NCBI GenBank assembly: GCA_002327405.1
Contig: DCVO01000037.1
Location: 17,153 to 27,067, forward strand
Reading direction: 5' to 3'
DNA from: Thiobacillus sp. UBA2186
Lineage (GTDB): Bacteria; Pseudomonadota; Gammaproteobacteria; Burkholderiales; Thiobacillaceae
DNA: 9,915 bases
Position numbers and translations under genes: made by a program. Below the pieces are notes generated by a model, which worked only from the letters and a program-made list of their open reading frames with translations, made no database searches and was not told the DNA's origin. Positions 1-5,671 of this stretch are shown piece by piece; position 1 is the first letter of the stretch; every line of letters begins with the position of its first letter.

Positions 1-30
1 GGCAGTGCTCTACCGCTGAGCTAACTGCCC
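1..30 (-). tRNA. Partial tRNA gene (5' half), isotype not determinable
   Basis: Read on the minus strand from 30 down to 1, the sequence gives a 7-nt acceptor 5' strand (GGGCAGT), TA at positions 8-9, a D-arm (GCTC, loop AGCGGTA, GAGC), A26, and the first half of an anticodon stem (CTGCC). The window edge cuts the gene just before the anticodon loop, so the amino acid cannot be read. The overall look is compatible with a valine tRNA, but that is only a guess. It is transcribed divergently from gltX. Confidence 0.85.
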
Positions 31-51
31 AAGATATTGCTGAGGGGGCGA

Positions 52-81
52 ATTTAACCACAAGCCATGCCGCGCGGTCAA
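52..81 (-). promoter_or_regulatory. Likely sigma70 promoter of the divergent tRNA
   Basis: On the minus strand, TTGACC (81-76) and TTAAAT (57-52) are separated by 18 nt. A GC-rich stretch then leads to the tRNA 5' end at 30, as is common at stable-RNA promoters. The -35 box matches consensus at 5 of 6 positions and the -10 at 4 of 6. This is a sequence-only inference. Confidence 0.45.
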
Positions 82-136
82 ACCCTTATCGGCGCTTTCG
101 CGTAAAATGCCGGGTTTTCGGCAGTCCGCAACCTCC

Positions 137-1540
137 ATGGTCAGAACCCGCTTCGCCCCCTCTCCCACCGGCTACCTGCACATCGGCGGCGCGCGCACCG
201 CGCTGTTTTCCTGGGCCTATGCCCGGCACCACGGCGGCCGGTTCATCTTGCGCATCGAGGACACCGACATCGAGCGCTCGACCCCCGAGGCGGTGCAGGC
301 CATCCTCGACGGCATGCAATGGCTGGGGCTGGCCCACGACGAAGGCCCGTTCTACCAGACCCACCGCTTCATGCGCTACAAGGAAGTGATCGAGCAGCTC
401 CTGGCCAGCGGCCACGCCTACCATTGCTACTGCAGCACCGAGGAAGTCGATGCGCAGCGCTCCGCCCAGCGCGCGCGCGGCGAAAAGCCCCGCTACGACG
501 GCACCTGGCGCCCCGAGCCCGGCAAGACCCTGCCGGTGCCGCCCTCCGGCGTGCAGCCCGTGGTGCGCTTCAAGAACCCCACTACCGGCAGCGTGGCCTG
601 GAAGGACCTGGTCAAGGGCGTGATCGAAATCTCCAACACCGAACTCGACGACCTGGTCATCGCCCGCGCCGACGGCACCCCCACCTACAACTTCTGCGTG
701 GTGGTGGACGACTGGGACATGAAGATCACCCACGTCATCCGCGGCGACGACCACGTCAACAACACCCCGCGCCAGATCAACATCCTCAAGGCCCTGGGCG
801 CCGAAGTGCCGCAGTATGCGCACCTGTCCATGATCCTGGGCGACGACGGCACCAAGCTGTCCAAGCGCCACGGCGCCGTGTCGGTGATGCAGTACCACGA
901 GGAAGGCTACCTGCCCGAGGCCGTCATCAACTACCTGGCAAGGCTGGGCTGGTCGCACGGCGACGAGGAGATCTTTTCGCGCGAACAGTTCGTCCAGTGG
1001 TTCGACCTCGACCACATCACCGCCTCCTCCGCCCAGTTCAACACCGAAAAGCTGCGCTGGATCAACCAGCACTACATCAAGCAGGCCAAGGACGCCGACC
1101 TGGTCGCCGACCTCAAGGTACGCATGGCCCAGCGTGGGCTCGACATCGGCAAAGGCCCTGACGCCCTCAAGGTGGTGGCGCTGGTAAAGGAGCGCGCCGC
1201 CACGCTGAACGAACTCGCCGACGAAGCCACCCTGTTCTATCAGGACATGGCGCCCAGCGCCGATCTGCTGTCGCAGCACGTCACGCTGGATAACCTCATG
1301 GCCCTGCATGCCCTGAAATCGCGCCTCGAAGAAGTCGAATGGACGCGTGAGGCGCTGGGCGCCCTGGTCAAGGACGTAGCCAAGGAATTCGATCTCAAAA
1401 TGCCCAAGCTCGCCATGCCCGTGCGCGTGCTCGTCACCGGCGAACCGCAGACCCCCTCCATCGACGCCACACTGGAACTGCTGGGCCGAGAGCGCGTGCT
1501 GGCACGGCTGGAAGAACACCTGCCGCATCCGGGAATGTAA
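137..1540 (+). CDS. gltX: Glutamyl-tRNA synthetase
   Basis: This is a class I aminoacyl-tRNA synthetase that charges tRNA-Glu with glutamate in the cytoplasm. The 467-aa protein begins MVRTRFAPSPTG, carries the HIGH-type motif HIGG at residues 15-18 and the KMSKS-type motif KLSKR at 240-244, and has the usual bacterial GluRS length. I chose the ATG at 137 over the in-frame ATG at 107 because family members start just before the RFAPSPTG motif. The ATG at 107 also overlaps a TAAAAT (103-108) that could be a -10 box, although no good -35 accompanies it. No clear Shine-Dalgarno precedes 137. One oddity: Cys97 and Cys99 match two of the four zinc ligands of E. coli GluRS, but the other two positions are Trp124 and Pro126, so a canonical zinc site is unlikely. 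The gene lies between two tRNA genes. Confidence 0.97.
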   Translation: MVRTRFAPSPTGYLHIGGARTALFSWAYARHHGGRFILRIEDTDIERSTPEAVQAILDGMQWLGLAHDEGPFYQTHRFMRYKEVIEQLLASGHAYHCYCSTEEVDAQRSAQRARGEKPRYDGTWRPEPGKTLPVPPSGVQPVVRFKNPTTGSVAWKDLVKGVIEISNTELDDLVIARADGTPTYNFCVVVDDWDMKITHVIRGDDHVNNTPRQINILKALGAEVPQYAHLSMILGDDGTKLSKRHGAVSVMQYHEEGYLPEAVINYLARLGWSHGDEEIFSREQFVQWFDLDHITASSAQFNTEKLRWINQHYIKQAKDADLVADLKVRMAQRGLDIGKGPDALKVVALVKERAATLNELADEATLFYQDMAPSADLLSQHVTLDNLMALHALKSRLEEVEWTREALGALVKDVAKEFDLKMPKLAMPVRVLVTGEPQTPSIDATLELLGRERVLARLEEHLPHPGM

Positions 1541-1549
1541 TCTGCGCGG

Positions 1550-1578
1550 CTGGAAAGTCGCGCCGTTCAAGGTATAAT
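1550..1578 (+). promoter_or_regulatory. Promoter of tRNA-Thr
   Basis: A perfect TATAAT (1573-1578) lies 10 nt upstream of the tRNA. The best-spaced -35 is a weak CTGGAA (1550-1555, 17-nt spacer). The GC-rich stretch between the -10 and the tRNA is typical of growth-rate-controlled stable RNA promoters. Confidence 0.6.
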
Positions 1579-1587
1579 GCCGCTCGC

Positions 1588-1663
<76 letters not shown>

Positions 1664-1671
1664 GACAAGAC

Positions 1672-1704
1672 AAAGGCTTAGAGCGAAATCTCTAAGCCTT
1701 TTTT
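1672..1704 (+). terminator. Rho-independent terminator of tRNA-Thr
   Basis: A perfect 12-bp stem pairs AAAGGCTTAGAG (1672-1683) with CTCTAAGCCTTT (1690-1701) around the loop CGAAAT, and runs into a T tract (1699-1704). It begins 8 nt after the tRNA CCA end. Confidence 0.93.
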
Positions 1705-1709
1705 GTTGG

Positions 1710-1728
1710 TGTAGACACCATGTAGACA
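1710..1728. repeat. Paired direct repeat TGTAGACA beside the tRNA
   Basis: Two identical 8-mers TGTAGACA occur at 1710-1717 and 1721-1728, 11 nt apart start to start, directly after the tRNA terminator. Closely spaced short direct repeats at this spot resemble arm-type or excisionase sites of tRNA-targeting integrative elements. No integrase gene lies in the window, so the role is inferred only. Confidence 0.4.
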
Positions 1729-1759
1729 AATTAAACCTATAAGATCTATTTCATCAATC

Positions 1760-2665
1760 TCAAACTCTTCGATGGTTCAGGCAAATCTCGCAAGTGCATC
1801 GCATGTTTGTAAAATGCCTCACTCCAACCGTTGTTCCGTCCCTTACTCGGTCTGCTCTTTTAAACACCTCATCGAACAATTCTCTTTCATTGTTTTCAAG
1901 ATACCTCCTGAGAGAGAAAGAGCATAAATCCGCAATTTGCACCATACCTGTCAACTGACTATCCACAAAAAGAGGGGTCTCAATAATATTCTTGACCTGA
2001 GTCCATACCGTTCCAGCCTGATGAAACTTCTTCATCAAGGATGTATGTTTCTTTGCGACAGTCTCATTATTGTCATGCACAAGTATTCCGTAGTTTTTTG
2101 CCCCCAGACCGTCCTCGGTCAGTTCCAAATACTTTTCAAAACGAGAAACAACTTGTTCAAATGACTGCTCATCTATATTGGTTCTGGTTCTAATTGGATC
2201 GAAATGAATTTTGTCGACGCATTCAGCAAAAAGTCTAGCAAAGCCCCAATTTCCGACCATTGTCGCAAGGCCGAGCAAAAGCGCTTTCCTTTCCTTTTCA
2301 GTCAGATGAGTATAAGGATCAGTTTTTAAATAATTTTTCTTAACTTGCTTATATAGAGCAATCTTGCCAGGTTGCCTTTGTAGCTTGAGAAGTTCAGCTT
2401 TCCTCAGCCGATCAACCTCAGAACGTCGACTCGAATAGCCAAGAGATTCGAAATTTTTTATCTTGCTTTGCTCGACGTAGCGGCGAGCAATCCAGGCAGT
2501 ATGTATCTCTGCATCAGACAAGCCATACCTACTTTTGATAGCCGCAATTTCCCCATCACAGTCCTGCCAATGCCAAATAGGGATAGCGAGGCCAGCAAGA
2601 ACAAAGTGAGATGTATTCCCCGGGATCGCAGACGTTCCAGACTCGTCTATATAACAGATGTGCAT
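1760..2665 (-). CDS. DUF3800 family protein (putative RNase H-like fold)
   Basis: The product has 301 aa. It opens with MHICYIDESG, the N-terminal signature of DUF3800, a family of uncharacterised proteins that I recall as grouped with the RNase H-like superfamily and common on mobile DNA. Other conserved-looking points are E53/H55 (AEIHTAW), D198 (VHDNNE), D235 (VDSQ) and Q243/D246 (MVQIADL). A nuclease-like metal site built from D7, E8, D198 and D246 is an inference. The C-terminus ends in C290-x-C292-x2-C295-x2-H298, a possible zinc site. I chose the ATG at 2665 because the family motif starts there and a purine-rich AGGGG lies upstream; the longer TTT-adjacent start at 2707 lacks a ribosome binding site. 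A weak -10 (TATAAC, 2697-2692) is visible. Base composition is visibly AT-richer than the flanks, which suggests acquisition by transfer. A structured RNA gene lies 40 nt upstream on the same strand. Confidence 0.85.
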   Translation of the reverse strand: MHICYIDESGTSAIPGNTSHFVLAGLAIPIWHWQDCDGEIAAIKSRYGLSDAEIHTAWIARRYVEQSKIKNFESLGYSSRRSEVDRLRKAELLKLQRQPGKIALYKQVKKNYLKTDPYTHLTEKERKALLLGLATMVGNWGFARLFAECVDKIHFDPIRTRTNIDEQSFEQVVSRFEKYLELTEDGLGAKNYGILVHDNNETVAKKHTSLMKKFHQAGTVWTQVKNIIETPLFVDSQLTGMVQIADLCSFSLRRYLENNERELFDEVFKRADRVRDGTTVGVRHFTNMRCTCEICLNHRRV

Positions 2666-2705
2666 GCCCCTGCCCCTAACGTTCTTTTTGTAGTTATAAA
2701 AAGGC

Positions 2706-2775
2706 AAAAAAAAGCGACTGGGGATCTGGGTCCTCAGACCCAGTGACGAGACGCTTGGCGACTCATCCCAGACGC
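2706..2775 (-). ncRNA. Predicted small structured RNA (three-way junction) upstream of DUF3800
   Basis: On the minus strand the RNA would run from about 2775 to 2706 (about 70 nt). Closing stem P1 pairs 2765-2775 with 2714-2725 (10 pairs, one U-U mismatch, one bulged base). P2 spans 2748-2764 (GAG/CTC, a U-U mismatch, CGC/GCG, 3-nt loop CAA). P3 spans 2726-2743 (CTGGGTC/GACCCAG, loop TGAG). P2 and P3 each abut P1, and only 4 nt (2744-2747) separate them. P1 is followed at once by eight T (2713-2706), so the fold doubles as an intrinsic terminator. A well-spaced promoter places the start at about 2775. It could be a stand-alone sRNA or a leader attenuator of the DUF3800 gene. I recall conserved RNA motifs named after DUF3800 neighbours in comparative-genomics work, but I cannot assign this one. 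Confidence 0.7.
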
Positions 2776-2781
2776 AATCGC

Positions 2782-2810
2782 AATCTAGACACTTATTAGA
2801 TTAATGTCAA
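2782..2810 (-). promoter_or_regulatory. Strong sigma70 promoter of the small RNA
   Basis: On the minus strand a perfect TTGACA (2810-2805), a 17-nt spacer and TAGATT (2787-2782, 4 of 6 matches) predict a start at about 2775. That is the first base of the P1 stem of the structured RNA. The exact register between promoter and fold is the main support for both. Confidence 0.7.
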
Positions 2811-2906
2811 TAAGAACAGTTCCCCCGGTTCGAAACCACAACGACCAAACGTCGCTTTAATTAAACAAGGGAATTCACTGTCTTGAGACCAACAACGACA
2901 TTAATC
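2799..2906. repeat. 10-bp inverted repeat around the small-RNA promoter
   Basis: GATTAATGTC (2799-2808) is repeated in inverted orientation as GACATTAATC (2897-2906). The left copy contains most of the -35 box of the small-RNA promoter. Weaker similarity continues beyond the right copy (TAAGT, then TAG), as if the promoter region had a diverged mirror copy. It may be an operator pair or the remnant of an element end. Confidence 0.45.
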
Positions 2907-3071
2907 ATTCGTAAGTTTAGGTGACGTCCTCGAATAACGAGATTAAGTGTCCCATATATCTAGTCTAGGGACAGCTGAGCCGCAGCCCCCACCCTCTGAA
3001 ACGTCAGGCATGTATTCGCGTTTCAACCACTTCCCCGGTATCCTTTACCCGTCCCAACCGCCCGTAAAACC
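2811..3071. other. Non-coding stretch, islet edge and start of host sequence
   Basis: I see no credible gene here. The sequence stays AT-richer to about 2970 and then turns GC-rich. It holds small structures only. ACAGTTCCC (2816-2824) can pair with 2869-2881 (bulged) around two 4-bp hairpins at 2827-2837 and 2842-2854. A palindrome TTTAATTAAA lies at 2856-2865 and a 4-bp hairpin CTCG-AATAA-CGAG just before 2942. The right boundary of the foreign DNA is probably near 2970. No convincing promoter for the gene at 3072 was found. Confidence 0.5.
2948..2973. repeat. Inverted repeat TGTCCC-N14-GGGACA
   Basis: Six-base arms at 2948-2953 and 2968-2973 flank an AT-rich centre of 14 nt. The repeat coincides with the switch from AT-rich to GC-rich sequence, so it may mark the islet's right junction or be an operator. 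It has no T tract, so it is not a typical terminator. Confidence 0.35.
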
Positions 3072-3551
3072 ATGCCCTCGCTGGAAAACTGGGAACTCGC
3101 CAGTTACATCGTCACCGTCGTCGGCCTGCCGCTGGCTATTGGCGTGTTCCTGTACGAGCAGCGCAAGGAGCGCGAGAACGAGGACGAGGAGGCTTATCAG
3201 CTCTTGTCCGACGCCTACACCGACTTTCTCAAGCTGGTGCTGGCCAACCCGGACCTGCAGCTGCGCACCCGCACCCACATCGCCAACCTCAGCGCCGACC
3301 AGCGCGAGCGCATGATGGTGCTGTACGAGATTCTGATCGCCTTGTTCGAGCGCGCCTACTTGCTGGCCTACGAGGATGACATGCCGGACCGCAAGCGCCG
3401 CCGCTGGCTGTCGTGGGAGGACTACATGCGCGAGTGGTGCGGGCGCGAGGATTTCAGGAGCGCCCTGCCCGAACTCCTGCATGGCGAAGACCCCGACTTC
3501 AGCCGCTATATCAAGCGGCTGGCCCAGGAAGAAGCAATGAACCAGACATGA
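3072..3551 (+). CDS. Membrane-anchored protein of unknown function
   Basis: This 159-aa protein has one predicted transmembrane segment at about residues 10-28 (SYIVTVVGLPLAIGVFLY), followed by a charged stretch rich in Arg, Lys and Glu (residues 30-40) and a largely helical, charged soluble domain. The positive charges after the segment suggest a cytoplasmic C-terminal domain. I do not recognise the family. No strong ribosome binding site precedes the ATG at 3072, but the hydrophobic segment close behind this start supports it. Its stop codon overlaps the start of the DUF2237 gene (ATGA, 3548-3551), which implies translational coupling. Base composition matches the chromosome, so it belongs to the host backbone and not to the islet. 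Confidence 0.75.
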   Translation: MPSLENWELASYIVTVVGLPLAIGVFLYEQRKERENEDEEAYQLLSDAYTDFLKLVLANPDLQLRTRTHIANLSADQRERMMVLYEILIALFERAYLLAYEDDMPDRKRRRWLSWEDYMREWCGREDFRSALPELLHGEDPDFSRYIKRLAQEEAMNQT

Positions 3552-3937
3552 GCGACAACGATCAACTCGACCCCTCCCTCAACGTGCTGGGCGAGGCGCT
3601 GCAGGTTTGCAGCACCCAGCCCCTGACCGGCTTCTACCGCGACGGCAGTTGCAACACCGGCCCGCAGGATGTGGGCCTGCACGGCGTGTGCGTGGTGGCG
3701 GACGAGGCCTTTCTGGCCTTTTCCAGCTACACCGGCAACGACCTCGCCACGCCCGCGCCGGAATACGGCTTCCCCGGCATCAAGCCCGGCGACCGCTGGT
3801 GCCTGTGCGCCAGCCGCTGGCAGCAGGCGCTGGACGCGGGCTACGCGCCCAAGGTGGTACTGGGCGCCAGCCATCAGACTTCGCTGAAAGTCGTTGCGCT
3901 GGAAGACCTGAAAGCGCATGCTGTCGACCTGAATTGA
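3548..3937 (+). CDS. DUF2237 family protein (COG3651)
   Basis: The 129-aa protein starts at the ATG that overlaps the stop of the preceding gene. It has the full DUF2237 pattern: NVLGE (12-16), CSTQPLTGFYRDG (21-33), CNTGPQDVG (35-43), then ATPAPEYGFPGIKPGDRWCLCASRW across 67-91. Five cysteines (21, 35, 48, 85, 87) sit inside the conserved blocks, which could indicate metal or thiol chemistry. The biochemical function is not known. The length equals that of a complete family member. The upstream in-frame ATG at 3413 lies inside the previous gene and is rejected. Confidence 0.9.
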   Translation: MSDNDQLDPSLNVLGEALQVCSTQPLTGFYRDGSCNTGPQDVGLHGVCVVADEAFLAFSSYTGNDLATPAPEYGFPGIKPGDRWCLCASRWQQALDAGYAPKVVLGASHQTSLKVVALEDLKAHAVDLN

Positions 3938-3956
3938 CCCCCTTTTTACACGCAAC

Positions 3957-4739
3957 ATGAAACGCTTTCTGTTTGTCGTGCTGGCACTGTGCAGCGGCCT
4001 GGCGCACGCCTACTGCCCGCCCCGCGCGCTGAGCACGGCCGACGAGGTCCGAGTGGACCAGGACTCCCTGTTCATCGTGACCCACGCCAGCACGAAGTAC
4101 GATGCCCGCCTCGCCACCAAGCTCGGGCTGGACCTGGCCACGGGCTTCGCCCGCTCGCACGGCATCCCCATGGTCTACCTGCAGGACGACGCCATCGAAG
4201 CGAATTACTTCACCGAGGAGTGCACGCCGGAATACTGGCTCTATTCCGCCAGCGGCGAACTGGGATTCGAAGTGCAGTCGTCGAACGTCTTCCTCGCTGG
4301 CGGCCACCTGGAACAATGCCTGTTCACGACGGTAGGCGACGTGATCGCGTCCTGGGCCGGCCAGGAAGAACGCGATCTGTCCCTGACCTTCCTGATGGAC
4401 GCGATCTATTCCAGCGGCGAACTGGTCAGGGACAGCGACGAATACTTCGCGGATTACAGCACCTTCATGCGCATCCTCAACCACGGCCGCATGGAAGACG
4501 GCCCCTGGCCGAAAATCACCCTGCTGGAAACCGCCGGCCTCATCAACCAGCAGAAGAACCTGGTCGACTACCTGAAAAGAACGCTGCCGGATTTCGAAAT
4601 TTCCCTGCCCCGGGACTACCGGATAGAGCTGTACTTGAATGACGACGAGGTCGCGGTGCTGCAGGACCCGGCTTTGTGGAGCACGCCCGTCCTGCAGATC
4701 CGCTTCATGGACTCCGCCTCCAGGGTCTATCTGAATTAG
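3957..4739 (+). CDS. Exported protein of unknown function
   Basis: The 260-aa precursor has a classical Sec signal peptide (MKRFLFVVLALCSGLAHA, cleavage after Ala18). The mature part has three cysteines (20, 89, 121), so one disulfide in the periplasm is possible. Conserved-looking stretches include FIVTHASTKYDARLATKLG, GIPMVYLQDD, FLAGGHLEQCLFTTVGD and FLMDAIYSSGE. The alternation of strand-like and helix-like segments suggests an alpha/beta fold, but I cannot name a family. It starts 19 nt after the DUF2237 stop and probably shares its transcript. A hairpin at 4738-4755 follows the stop codon. Confidence 0.8.
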   Translation: MKRFLFVVLALCSGLAHAYCPPRALSTADEVRVDQDSLFIVTHASTKYDARLATKLGLDLATGFARSHGIPMVYLQDDAIEANYFTEECTPEYWLYSASGELGFEVQSSNVFLAGGHLEQCLFTTVGDVIASWAGQEERDLSLTFLMDAIYSSGELVRDSDEYFADYSTFMRILNHGRMEDGPWPKITLLETAGLINQQKNLVDYLKRTLPDFEISLPRDYRIELYLNDDEVAVLQDPALWSTPVLQIRFMDSASRVYLN

Positions 4740-4755
4740 CCGGCCAGCGCCGGCT
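4738..4755. terminator. Hairpin between convergent genes
   Basis: A 7-bp stem AGCCGGC/GCCGGCT with loop CAGC fills exactly the gap between the plus-strand stop (4737-4739) and the minus-strand stop (4756-4758). It could slow or end transcription from both sides. It lacks a T tract on either strand, so it is not a full intrinsic terminator. Confidence 0.45.
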
Positions 4756-5247
4756 TCAGTTCTGCATCGAGCGCATCTCGATTTCGATCCAGCGCCGGAA
4801 AACCTCGGGCGACCACAGCGACTTGACGTAGACGACCACGTCGTCGATCTCGGCTTCGGTGAGCTTGCCTTGCCAGGCCGGCATGTCGCCCACCCCCGGC
4901 GGGCTGCCTTCGCGGATGCGCTGCTTGAGCACCGCCGTCGGGTGGTGCCAGGCATGCGCGCTGTCGTCCAGCGGCGGCGGCGGATACATGCCGTTGGCCC
5001 CTTTCACGCGCCAGTCGTCGGGCTGGCCGCGGCCTTCGGCGCCGTGGCATTCCAGGCAGTGCTTCTCGTAGACCAGGCGGCCGCGCTCGACCTGTTCGGG
5101 TTTCAGCCAGGTGTCCGGCTTGGTGGCGGCCTGGTGCGCCGGCACCGAGGCCGATGCAGTGGCGTCGGGCGCGTCCTCGGCCGGTTTGTCGCAGCCCGGC
5201 AAGGCGACGCCGAGCAAGGCCAGCCATGCCAGGGATGTTCTTCTCAT
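4756..5247 (-). CDS. Lipoprotein c-type cytochrome
   Basis: The 163-aa precursor begins MRRTSLAWLALLGVALPGC, a lipoprotein signal with lipobox LPGC and lipidated Cys19. Asp20 at position +2 would favour inner-membrane retention in E. coli-like sorting. One haem c site is present, C64-LE-C67-H68. Met122 in GDMPAW is the probable sixth haem ligand, and the C-terminal helix TEAEIDDVVVYVKSLW is typical of class I cytochromes c. It should act as a monohaem electron carrier on the periplasmic face; the partner is unknown. The start at 5247 has AGGT about 9 nt upstream. The longer open frame to 5544 is antisense to the next gene and rejected. It is transcribed divergently from the DsrC-like gene. 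Confidence 0.9.
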   Translation of the reverse strand: MRRTSLAWLALLGVALPGCDKPAEDAPDATASASVPAHQAATKPDTWLKPEQVERGRLVYEKHCLECHGAEGRGQPDDWRVKGANGMYPPPPLDDSAHAWHHPTAVLKQRIREGSPPGVGDMPAWQGKLTEAEIDDVVVYVKSLWSPEVFRRWIEIEMRSMQN

Positions 5248-5344
5248 GTTCGATACCTCGCTGGTTCTCCGCAGCTCTGTTGAACATGCCAACGGTTGGG
5301 GTGTGCTATATCCATAAACATACCGCATGACAAGGAGCCGAGCC
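5248..5344. promoter_or_regulatory. Divergent intergenic region of cytochrome c and DsrC-like genes
   Basis: This 97-nt gap must carry promoters for both directions. It contains an inverted repeat CCAAC-G-GTTGG (5289-5299), a possible operator. AT-rich TATATCCATAAAC follows at 5307-5319. No -35/-10 pair stands out in either direction. A strong AAGGAG (5332-5337) serves the plus-strand gene. Confidence 0.35.
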
Positions 5345-5662
5345 ATGAGCACCGCCAAACTGTCATCCCCGCTGTTCGATTCCTCCGGCTTTCTTGCCGA
5401 TATCGGCGCCTGGAACGAAACGCTTGCGCGCGACATCGCCGAACTCGACGGCGTCGGCCCGCTGACCGCGGCGCACTGGAAGGTCATCCGCCATCTGCGC
5501 CAGAGCTGGCTCGAACACCACACCATCCCAGCCGTCTCGCACACCTGCCACGTCGCCGGACTGGGGCCGCAGTGCCTGGAAGATCTGTTCCGCGGCCCGC
5601 GCGAGGCCTGGCGCGTGGCGGGGCTGCCCGATCCGGGCGAGGAAGCCCGCGCCTACATGTAG
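5345..5662 (+). CDS. DsrC/TusE-like protein lacking the redox cysteines
   Basis: The 105-aa protein aligns with TusE/DsrC along its length: DSSGFL then W23, LTAAHWKVIRHLRQSW (40-55), LEDLFRGP (78-85) and AWRVAGLPDP (88-97). DsrC and TusE are small sulfur-carrier proteins that use a cysteine near the end of a flexible C-terminal arm, plus a second one in DsrC. Here Trp89 and Glu100 occupy those positions, and the arm ends GEEARAYM, so canonical sulfur transfer is not possible. Cys68 and Cys77 exist but lie elsewhere. A structural or regulatory role, or a different partner, is an inference. I chose the ATG at 5345 because AAGGAG lies 7 nt upstream; the upstream ATG at 5327 has no such site. The gene ends 9 nt from the convergent mutarotase fusion. 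Confidence 0.85.
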   Translation: MSTAKLSSPLFDSSGFLADIGAWNETLARDIAELDGVGPLTAAHWKVIRHLRQSWLEHHTIPAVSHTCHVAGLGPQCLEDLFRGPREAWRVAGLPDPGEEARAYM

Positions 5663-5671
5663 TTCCCTGAT

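Noticed and set aside
86..1570. Long minus-strand open frame (494 codons) opposite gltX
   Set aside because: It is antisense to a clear GluRS and its His/Gly/Val-rich, low-complexity translation is typical of GC-rich shadow frames.
2665..2707. Longer start for the DUF3800 protein at 2707
   Set aside because: The extra residues precede the family's N-terminal strand, and no ribosome binding site is seen before 2707, whereas AGGGG lies just before 2665.
2714..2775. Integron attC site or CRISPR repeat as explanation of the folded element
   Set aside because: The attC core sequences (GTTRRRY/RYYYAAC) are missing, and there is no repeat-spacer periodicity.
2827..2837. GGTTCGAAACC, resembling a tRNA T-arm
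   Set aside because: The flanks cannot form the acceptor or T-stem of a tRNA, and they do not match the tRNA-Thr 3' end, so it is neither a tRNA nor an att duplicate.
1740..3071. Integrase, transposase or reverse transcriptase in the islet
   Set aside because: The only credible frame is DUF3800; the other frames here are short and lack any motif.
3780..4955. Minus-strand open frame of 391 codons crossing several plus-strand genes
   Set aside because: It is antisense to DUF2237 and the signal-peptide protein and overlaps the cytochrome gene in another frame.
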